The notes beneath the pieces are model-generated. The model was not told the origin of the DNA and searched no databases. It worked only from the letters and a program-made list of their open reading frames with translations. A stretch of DNA of 11,880 nt, taken from the NCBI GenBank assembly GCA_026197195.1, contig JAPHUG010000089.1:1-11880 (forward strand). Direction: 5' to 3'. This DNA is from Sedimenticola sp. GTDB lineage: Bacteria > Pseudomonadota > Gammaproteobacteria > Chromatiales > Chromatiaceae. Shown piece by piece: positions 7,860-11,880 of this stretch. Both the position numbers and the translations under genes were made by a program. Position 1 is the first letter of the stretch. Each line of letters begins with the position of its first letter.

Positions 7860-7871
7860 AATGCTACGATT
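7839..7871. promoter_or_regulatory. Tandem 12-bp repeats, likely regulator binding site for putA
   Basis: AATGCTACGATT occurs exactly at 7839-7850 and again at 7860-7871, a 21-bp period (two helical turns). The 9 bases that complete each unit share 6 positions. Direct repeats in this register are typical of binding sites of AraC/XylS-family proteins, where each of the two helix-turn-helix motifs of a monomer contacts adjacent major grooves. An AraC/XylS-type gene lies directly upstream, so it is the natural candidate. One repeat sits just upstream of the predicted -35 box and the other in the -35/-10 spacer. Confidence 0.6.
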
Positions 7872-7878
7872 GAAGGCT

Positions 7879-7891
7879 AATCAAGCAATTA
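7879..7891 (+). promoter_or_regulatory. Candidate IHF site upstream of the putA promoter
   Basis: AATCAAGCAATTA matches the IHF consensus WATCAANNNNTTR at all specified positions. It lies 8 bases upstream of the distal 12-bp repeat. IHF bending here could shape a regulator complex; IHF has been reported at the put control region of Salmonella. The consensus is loose and the DNA AT-rich, so chance remains possible. Confidence 0.35.
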
Positions 7892-7933
7892 ATTTACAAT
7901 TTACCCTCATTTATGGAATTAATTTCTTGTATA

Positions 7934-7946
7934 TAAGTAATTGATT
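7934..7946 (-). promoter_or_regulatory. Second candidate IHF site
   Basis: On the minus strand AATCAATTACTTA also matches WATCAANNNNTTR at all specified positions. It lies about 55 bp from the first match, in inverted orientation, inside the same AT-rich tract. Confidence 0.3.
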
Positions 7947-8055
7947 AATAGGTTTTTTTATAATTTATAAACCTAGTGTTGGTTCGGGATTGAGGGCCTG
8001 GTGAAAAATCCAGGATCAAGGTCGGCGGTGATCGTATTCATACGCTTTTAATATG

Positions 8056-8092
8056 CCTGTGACGCTCACAGTCAGTCACAGGCTGATCAGCC
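8056..8092 (-). terminator. Hairpin and palindrome after the AraC-type gene
   Basis: Just past the regulator's TAA stop, the minus strand reads a perfect 12-base palindrome GGCTGATCAGCC (8081-8092), then 8-base arms CCTGTGAC (8075-8082) and GTCACAGG (8056-8063) around an 11-base loop. The two elements overlap by two bases. Only ATATTAAAA follows, not a T-run, so it is an incomplete terminator at best. It separates the regulator transcript from putA. Confidence 0.4.
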
Positions 8093-8097
8093 GTCCC

Positions 8098-8868
8098 TTA
8101 ATGTTTAAGGCGATACTGGCGTGGGGTCATATCCAGGTACTGCTTAAAGACATGAGCAAAGGCACTTTGACTGGAAAAACCGGTTTGTACACTCACGTCG
8201 ATCAGTGGCAGCCCGGTACTCTCCAGCAGATACTTGGCGTGTTCCAGGCGTTTGCTGGTGATGTATTGATTCGGGGTTACCCCCATCTCTTCACGGAACA
8301 CGCTGAAGAAGTGGCTGGGGCTCATGCAGGCCAACATGGCCAGATCCCTGACCAGCATTTTCTGATTCAGATTCGAATCGATATAGGCATCCAGTACCTC
8401 TCGGTTCAGCCGCTTGTTGGTGCGGCGTTCCTGGACTCGCTGGGTGATGCGTTTGGTCAATAGCTGTAGCAGGCAGACACCAAAGCTACGAGCCAGACCT
8501 TCGTCTTTTGGGTAGGCCCGCATCTCTTTGGCCGACAGTTGCAGGAGCTGCTGGATGCGCGGGTCTACTTTGAAAAATCCTGATTTATCAAAAATTAACG
8601 ATAAACAGTTAGATTCCAACTCACTTATAGAATCGGATGGCTGTTCATCAGCCGGTACATTCAGCACCAGTATTTCATTTTGATCCACGCCAGAGAAGAC
8701 GTGACTGAGAGAGGAAGGTATCAGGCAACCCAAGTGATTACTGACGAGGTCACCACGCCCCTCGACTTCAAATTCTGCCCGACCCTGCACACCCAGTATA
8801 ATCTGGTGATAGGCGTGATCGTGCTCCACACTCTGTTGCGGTAACGCTATAACTTGTGCGTTCAGCAT
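8098..8868 (-). CDS. AraC/XylS-family transcriptional regulator, candidate regulator of putA
   Basis: From the ATG at 8866-8868 the protein has 256 residues. The N-terminal half is a cupin-like sensor region with VEHDHAYHQIILGVQGRAEF, and the last ~100 residues form the paired helix-turn-helix of the family, with LAMLACMSPSHFFSVFREEM (about 170-189), the middle helix TPNQYITSKRLEHAKYLL, and a second helix-turn-helix IDVSVQTGFSSQSAFAHVFK followed by the signature MTPRQYR near the end. The frame extends 28 codons upstream to a TTG (8952), but the ATG has an AAGAGA site and begins at the sensor domain, so it is preferred. putA follows on the same strand and PutA here lacks a DNA-binding domain. 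Pseudomonas aeruginosa uses an AraC/XylS protein, PruR, for its put genes, so a similar role is likely but inferred. Its ligand might be proline. Confidence 0.9.
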   Translation of the reverse strand: MLNAQVIALPQQSVEHDHAYHQIILGVQGRAEFEVEGRGDLVSNHLGCLIPSSLSHVFSGVDQNEILVLNVPADEQPSDSISELESNCLSLIFDKSGFFKVDPRIQQLLQLSAKEMRAYPKDEGLARSFGVCLLQLLTKRITQRVQERRTNKRLNREVLDAYIDSNLNQKMLVRDLAMLACMSPSHFFSVFREEMGVTPNQYITSKRLEHAKYLLESTGLPLIDVSVQTGFSSQSAFAHVFKQYLDMTPRQYRLKH

Positions 8869-8982
8869 ATTGTCTCTTCTGAACCGATGACCAAACGTTA
8901 AGTGCAGCTTGTGGCTGCGTGCATGCCTGCTCAAATCTGGCTGATAGGCCAAGTTATGAAGGATACCCCTATTATTAATTTC

Positions 8983-9008
8983 AATAAACCCGTTATTAAA
9001 ATAAACCC
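8983..9008. repeat. Direct repeat AATAAACCC upstream of the AraC-type gene
   Basis: AATAAACCC occurs at 8983-8991 and 9000-9008, a 17-bp period, in the AT-rich leader or promoter of the regulator. It may be a binding site or part of the regulator's own promoter, where several AT-rich -10-like sequences occur and none stands out. Confidence 0.3.
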
Positions 9009-9056
9009 TGTTTTTCTGTCACTCTCTATAACAGTTTCATGGGAAACAAATTAACC

Positions 9057-9088
9057 GCAACCGGTTGCTGCACTGCAGCCAACTGGTT
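9057..9088. promoter_or_regulatory. Palindrome GCAACCGGTTGC within a larger imperfect inverted repeat
   Basis: A perfect 12-base palindrome at 9057-9068 has the central CG and AACCGGTT core common in operators of LacI/GalR-family repressors. A related AACTGGTT lies 22 bases further (9081-9088), and the DNA between them is itself near-symmetric, so 9059-9088 forms one long imperfect inverted repeat with one bulge and one G-T pair. It lies between the divergent AraC-type and hydrolase genes and could serve either. No LacI-type gene is in the window. Confidence 0.4.
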
Positions 9089-9127
9089 ATGCTGAGTGCC
9101 GTTTATTCAAAACAAAGAGCGTAAGCA

Positions 9128-9179
9128 AGGGCTTTCCAGCCAGGATCAAACCTAGGCTTGGGTATGCACGACAAAGCCC
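9128..9179 (+). other. Possible structured RNA leader upstream of the hydrolase gene
   Basis: On the plus strand GGGCTTT (9129-9135) can pair with AAAGCCC (9173-9179). Inside it, CCAGCC and AGG (9136-9144) pair with CCT (9151-9153) and GGC-T-TGG (9155-9161) around the loop ATCAAA, with two single-base bulges. The element ends 70 bases before the hydrolase ATG. I do not recognise a known riboswitch. No clear promoter was found between it and the gene, and the rest of 8869-9249 holds no gene. Confidence 0.3.
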
Positions 9180-9249
9180 GACTGGGACCAACCACGTTAC
9201 GGCGCCCCCTTATGAACCTTGTATTGCTGGGAATCAGGAAAAAGAAGAC

Positions 9250-10044
9250 ATGCCTCAACAACCCATCATCTCTGACCAGGGCACAGGTGTACCGGTCGTA
9301 CTGCTGCACAGCTCCATGAGTAGTAAAGAACAATGGTACAAGTTAACCCAGCAATTACGCCCTGATTTTCGGGTGATCGCCATTGATCTGTATGGCTATG
9401 GTATGAGTGATTTCCCCTCCTCCCCCGACACCTTCAGACTGACAGATGAGGTTTCAAGAGTTGCAGATCTGATTGAAGACCTATTGGCTGATCAACCGTT
9501 TCACCTGATCGGTCACTCCTATGGCGGTGCTACCGCCTTGCGTTATAGCTATAACCATCAGGAGCGCATGCTTTCTCTCGGGCTCTATGAACCCGTGGCC
9601 TTTCATCTGCTGGAGCAGGATGATCCGGGGCTGGGTATGATTGATAGGGTGTTTACGCAAATTTCAGCCCACCTTCAATCGGATCAAACCTCAGCAGCAG
9701 CGGCTGATTTCATCGACTTCTGGAGTGGTGAGGGGACCTACGCAGGCCTGGCATCCGATAAACAATCCCTGCTGGACAGGCTGATTCACAAAGTGGCCCT
9801 GGACTTCCAGGCACTACTCAATGAGCCACTCACCGCCTCTGATTACCAGGCAATCACCCTACCCACCTGCCTGTTACGCAGTCAGGCAAGTCCGCTTCCG
9901 ACCCGGCGTGTGGCGGAAGTACTGGAACAGCATCTGCCTCGGCTTGAAGCGCACTGGGTTGGCGGGGTGCATATGGCACCGATAACCCATGCCGATCAGG
10001 TGAACCCTCACTGGCTGAACTTCCTGAAAAAACAGGTGCGCTAA
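9250..10044 (+). CDS. Alpha/beta-fold hydrolase
   Basis: The 264-residue protein has the alpha/beta-hydrolase layout: an oxyanion-hole region VVLLHSSMSSKEQW (16-29), IAIDLYGYGMSD (44-54), nucleophile elbow GHSYGG with Ser90, LGLYEPVAF (110-118), a helical cap region (about 120-200) and the catalytic His241 in GGVHMAPITHADQVN. The usual acid after strand 7 is not obvious: the segment reads LLRSQASPLPTRR, so the acid may come from another strand, as in some family members. There is no signal peptide, so it is cytoplasmic. The substrate cannot be read from sequence; a small ester or acyl compound is possible. The ATG at 9250 has AGGA/AAGAAG purines upstream. It heads a two-gene unit with the methyltransferase 11 bp downstream. 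Confidence 0.88.
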   Translation: MPQQPIISDQGTGVPVVLLHSSMSSKEQWYKLTQQLRPDFRVIAIDLYGYGMSDFPSSPDTFRLTDEVSRVADLIEDLLADQPFHLIGHSYGGATALRYSYNHQERMLSLGLYEPVAFHLLEQDDPGLGMIDRVFTQISAHLQSDQTSAAAADFIDFWSGEGTYAGLASDKQSLLDRLIHKVALDFQALLNEPLTASDYQAITLPTCLLRSQASPLPTRRVAEVLEQHLPRLEAHWVGGVHMAPITHADQVNPHWLNFLKKQVR

Positions 10045-10055
10045 GGACCATCAGC

Positions 10056-10889
10056 ATGAGTAACCCCGATAACATCAGCGCGCACTATGGCCGCCAGGAT
10101 CTGCTGGAGCGAATACTGGCGGTCCTGAAACAGACCGGTATCGATCCAGTCCAGCTGGAAGCCAAACAGCTCTACCCTGTTGATCAGCTCCACATGGGAG
10201 GCCGACAGGCGACACGTGAGCTTGCTGAAAAGCTCAAGCTGACGTCAGATATCAACCTACTGGATGTGGGGAGTGGCCTGGGTGGTACAGCACGCCTGTT
10301 GGCCAGTGAATACGGTTGTCAGGTCACCGCAATTGATCTGACCGAATCGTTCTGCCGCGCATCTGAAAAATTGACCGCGTTGACCGGGCTGTCGAATAAG
10401 ATTGTCACTGTTCAGGGTGATGCTGTGGCAACAGGACTACCTGATGCAGCCTTTGATCTGATCTGGTGTCAGCATACCCAGATGAATATCGCAGACAAAC
10501 CGGGACTCTTGAGAGAATTTCACCGACTGTTAAAACCGACGGGTCGTGTGGCACTCCATGAAGTATTTGCCGGATCGGTTACCGCAGAACCGATTCAATA
10601 CCCACTCCCCTGGGCAAGCGATGCTTCAGCCAGTTTTCTGATCAGTGCCGATGAGATGCTGACCCTGGCAACCCGGGAAGGTTTTGAATTGCTGGAAAAG
10701 CAGGCACTGTCCAATGAGGCGCAGGCCTGGTGGGAAGCGCTGTTGACCCGTATCGGAAAGGCGCCCGGGGGTGGCTTGGGGCCTGGCCTGATCTATGGCG
10801 AACAGAGCCGCCAGTTTGGCCCGAACATCATCGACAATCTGCGACATCAGCGGATCGCTGTTTACGAAATGATACTACGCCGTCCATAG
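10056..10889 (+). CDS. Class I SAM-dependent methyltransferase
   Basis: The 277 residues show a Rossmann methyltransferase core: motif I LLDVGSGLGGTAR (68-80), acidic end of strand 2 at Asp94 in AIDLT, GDAVATGLPDAAFDLIW (121-137) and the post-core LLREFHRLLKPTGRVAL (151-167). The N-terminal LHMGGRQATRELA (45-57) and the QHTQMNI segment (139-145) resemble the group annotated as type 11 or sarcosine/dimethylglycine-type N-methyltransferases, but the acceptor substrate is uncertain. An AAGGA site begins within the hydrolase stop codon, 8 bases before the ATG, so the two genes are cotranscribed. Joint action on one small molecule is plausible inference. Confidence 0.9.
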   Translation: MSNPDNISAHYGRQDLLERILAVLKQTGIDPVQLEAKQLYPVDQLHMGGRQATRELAEKLKLTSDINLLDVGSGLGGTARLLASEYGCQVTAIDLTESFCRASEKLTALTGLSNKIVTVQGDAVATGLPDAAFDLIWCQHTQMNIADKPGLLREFHRLLKPTGRVALHEVFAGSVTAEPIQYPLPWASDASASFLISADEMLTLATREGFELLEKQALSNEAQAWWEALLTRIGKAPGGGLGPGLIYGEQSRQFGPNIIDNLRHQRIAVYEMILRRP

Positions 10890-10904
10890 CAGGCGGGCCA
10901 TTCG

Positions 10905-11294
10905 CTAGCTGGCAATCTCTATCAATTTCTCATTCTTGGGTCGGCACTTATACTCGTAGTCGGTTTCGCCATATGCAATGGAGTAGTAATGCCCCCACTC
11001 CAGCAGCATCTCCATGATCGGCTCCAACTGTTTGCCAAACTCCGTCAGTGAGTACTCGACCCGGGGCGGCACCTCGGCGTAGACCTTGCGGTTGACGATC
11101 TTCTCCTCCTCCAACTCCCTTAGTTTCTGGGTCAGCATCTTCTGGGTAATGCCAGGAACACGCCGTTTCAGATCACTGAAGCGACGGGTTTTATGCCGTA
11201 AATGCCAGAGGATATAGAGTTTCCACTTGCCATCCATGATGTCGATAGCGACTTCAAAAGGACAGTTATATTCCGAGTTGTTCACTTTAATCAT
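10905..11294 (-). CDS. HxlR-family (DUF24) transcriptional regulator
   Basis: From the ATG at 11292-11294 the protein has 129 residues, normal for HxlR winged-helix regulators. It shows the family pattern: an early Cys (Cys11 in YNCPFEVAIDIMDGKWK), LYILWHLRHKTRRFSDLKRRVPGITQKMLTQKLRELEE (about 27-63), the wing with YAEVPPRVEYSLTEFGKQL (72-90), and a C-terminal dimer helix. In B. subtilis YodB a Cys at this place senses quinones and electrophiles. Longer starts up to 11393 exist in frame, but the short one has AAGG upstream, begins at the domain, and lies downstream of the predicted transcription start. It is divergent from an oxidoreductase gene, its likely target, and convergent with the methyltransferase gene (15-bp gap). 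Confidence 0.9.
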   Translation of the reverse strand: MIKVNNSEYNCPFEVAIDIMDGKWKLYILWHLRHKTRRFSDLKRRVPGITQKMLTQKLRELEEEKIVNRKVYAEVPPRVEYSLTEFGKQLEPIMEMLLEWGHYYSIAYGETDYEYKCRPKNEKLIEIAS

Positions 11295-11321
11295 GCTGAA
11301 ACCCTTGCTACTGCCATTAGT

Positions 11322-11338
11322 ATACTTTTGGTAAGTAT
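11322..11338. promoter_or_regulatory. Inverted repeat, likely operator of the HxlR-type regulator
   Basis: ATACTT-TTGGT-AAGTAT is a perfect inverted repeat. It contains TACT-N7-AGTA, the arms and spacing I recall for the B. subtilis HxlR-family sensor YodB. It overlaps the predicted -10 box and start of the regulator gene, which suggests autorepression. Confidence 0.5.
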
Positions 11339-11364
11339 CATACATAAGTGTGCCTACTTGCGAA
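11337..11364 (-). promoter_or_regulatory. Predicted hxlR-type gene promoter
   Basis: On the minus strand TTCGCA (11359-11364, 4 of 6) and TATGAT (11337-11342, 5 of 6) are 16 bases apart. Transcription would begin near 11330, giving a leader of about 36 bases before the ATG at 11294. Confidence 0.5.
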
Positions 11365-11372
11365 TAATAACC

Positions 11373-11397
11373 GTAGTTGTTAGTTTGAAACAACTAC
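11373..11397. promoter_or_regulatory. Perfect 9-base inverted repeat in the divergent promoter region
   Basis: GTAGTTGTT (11373-11381) and AACAACTAC (11389-11397) are exact complements around a 7-base AGTTTGA spacer. It lies near the middle of the spacer between the two divergent genes, just upstream of the predicted -35 box of the regulator gene. It could be an operator for the oxidoreductase promoter, for which I see no convincing -35/-10 pair. Confidence 0.45.
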
Positions 11398-11399
11398 AG

Positions 11400-11425
11400 C
11401 AGTCAGCCTTTTGCCATACTGACTG
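11400..11425. promoter_or_regulatory. Perfect 7-base inverted repeat upstream of the oxidoreductase gene
   Basis: CAGTCAG (11400-11406) and CTGACTG (11419-11425) are exact complements around 12 bases. The element ends 37 bases before the oxidoreductase ATG, so it may be an operator or a hairpin in the mRNA leader. Confidence 0.35.
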
Positions 11426-11462
11426 ATTACAGAACAACGACATCCATAGAGGAGATTGCGCC

Positions 11463-11880
11463 ATGAGTGATATCGAATTCCGAGCATTGGTGGTTGAAGA
11501 AGCCGAACCCAAGAAGTATGTGCGCAACATAAAGACCCGTACGATTGGTGAACTGCCTGCCGGAGAAGTACTGGTCAAGGTTCACTATTCAGCCCTGAAT
11601 TTCAAAGACGCCCTCTCTTCGGTGGGTAACAAAGGGGTGACCCGTAACTACCCGCACACTCCCGGTATCGATGCAGCCGGCGTGGTGGCTGCCAGTGATG
11701 ACCCGGAGTTCGCGGTCGGTGACGAAGTGATCGTGACCAGTTATGACCTGGGTATGAATACGGACGGTGCACTGGGCGAATACATCCGGGTACCGGCCGC
11801 CTGGGTCATCAAGCGCCCCAAGACCCTCAGCTTGAAAGAGGCCATGATGTTCGGTACAGCTGGACTGACTGCCGGTTTGA
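11463..11880 (+). CDS. YhdH/YhfP-family NADPH quinone oxidoreductase or acrylyl-CoA reductase, 5' part
   Basis: The first 139 residues of a medium-chain dehydrogenase/reductase are present; the gene runs off the window. Family motifs are clear: YSALNFKDALSSVGNKGVTR (about 43-62), YPHTPGIDAAGVV (64-76), VGDEVIVTSYDLGMNTDGAL and GEYIRVPA, and EAMMFGTAGLTAG (about 126-138). The TSYDLG stretch resembles B. subtilis YhfP; E. coli YhdH (AcuI type) reduces acrylyl-CoA with NADPH. The zinc-binding Cys of alcohol dehydrogenases is absent at LNFKD, as in this zinc-independent group. The nucleotide-binding domain lies beyond the window. The ATG at 11463 has a strong GGAG site 8 bases upstream. It is divergent from the HxlR-type regulator, so induction by electrophilic or quinone stress is likely but inferred. 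Confidence 0.9.
   Translation, partial: MSDIEFRALVVEEAEPKKYVRNIKTRTIGELPAGEVLVKVHYSALNFKDALSSVGNKGVTRNYPHTPGIDAAGVVAASDDPEFAVGDEVIVTSYDLGMNTDGALGEYIRVPAAWVIKRPKTLSLKEAMMFGTAGLTAGL

Larger units (their letters stand above)
7872..8055. other. Non-coding upstream part of the putA control region
   Basis: No credible gene is present. Bases 7880-7975 are strongly AT-rich and include a run of T residues at 7952-7959 flanked by ggttt and aaacc. Bases 7976-8055 return to ordinary composition and include a short CCTGG/CCAGG inverted repeat (7997-8014). The AT-rich tract would favour DNA bending and protein binding upstream of the putA promoter. Confidence 0.5.

Noticed and set aside
8053..8463. A 136-codon plus-strand frame opposite the AraC-type gene
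   Set aside because: It is antisense to the conserved helix-turn-helix region and its predicted sequence matches nothing known to me.
8869..8952. A 28-codon upstream extension of the AraC-type protein from a TTG
   Set aside because: The ATG at 8868 has a better ribosome site and begins at the conserved sensor domain; the upstream TTG has only a distant AGGGG.
9103..9333. A 76-codon minus-strand frame in the AraC-hydrolase spacer
   Set aside because: It overlaps the start of the hydrolase gene, has no recognisable domain and no convincing ribosome site.
10884..10915. A bidirectional terminator between the convergent methyltransferase and HxlR-type genes
   Set aside because: Only a four-base GCCA/TGGC stem and a GCTAGC palindrome are present, with no T-run on either strand.
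11295..11393. A 33-codon upstream extension of the HxlR-type protein
   Set aside because: It would cover the predicted promoter and operator, and typical family members begin close to the conserved Cys, as the ATG at 11294 does.

Overview
The window looks like a gammaproteobacterial chromosome of moderate GC. The basis is the close resemblance of LivH, LivM, LivG, LivF and PutA to proteobacterial families, tight operon packing, and good Shine-Dalgarno sites. I cannot name a genus from the sequence alone. No tRNA, rRNA, insertion sequence, integrase, CRISPR array or phage gene is visible.

The left two thirds (about 1-8870) is a minus-strand block for amino-acid use. Read in the direction of transcription it holds an AraC/XylS-type regulator (8868 to 8098), a 383-bp control region, a trifunctional-length proline catabolic gene putA (7714 to 4535), then livH, livM, livG and livF for a branched-chain/hydrophobic amino-acid ABC importer, a small membrane protein that looks like DUF6867, and the first codons of one more gene that leaves the window at base 1. 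From livH to the DUF6867 gene the reading frames touch or overlap by a few bases, so this is one operon. putA sits 165 bp upstream of livH on the same strand. The simplest reading is a module that imports proline or related amino acids and oxidises proline to glutamate. No solute-binding protein (LivJ type) and no PutP symporter is present here.

The control region in front of putA is rich in signals: two exact 12-bp direct repeats in 21-bp register, a consensus -35 hexamer between them, and two matches to the IHF consensus in an AT-rich tract. This fits control by an AraC-family protein, since PutA itself lacks the N-terminal DNA-binding domain that makes enteric PutA autoregulatory.

The right third holds two further units. 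A plus-strand pair encodes an alpha/beta hydrolase (9250-10044) and a SAM-dependent methyltransferase (10056-10889), 11 bp apart. Convergent with it is an HxlR-family regulator (11294 to 10905), and divergent from that regulator is the start of a YhdH/YhfP-type quinone oxidoreductase or acrylyl-CoA reductase (11463 to beyond 11880). The 168-bp hxlR/oxidoreductase spacer holds three perfect inverted repeats; one has the arms expected for a YodB-like thiol sensor and overlaps the predicted hxlR -10 box.

Nothing here is a clear new defence or mobile system. The points most worth checking are the putA-liv linkage, the repeat-based putA control region, a coding-like 49-codon extension in frame after the putA stop codon, and the palindromes in front of the oxidoreductase and hydrolase genes.
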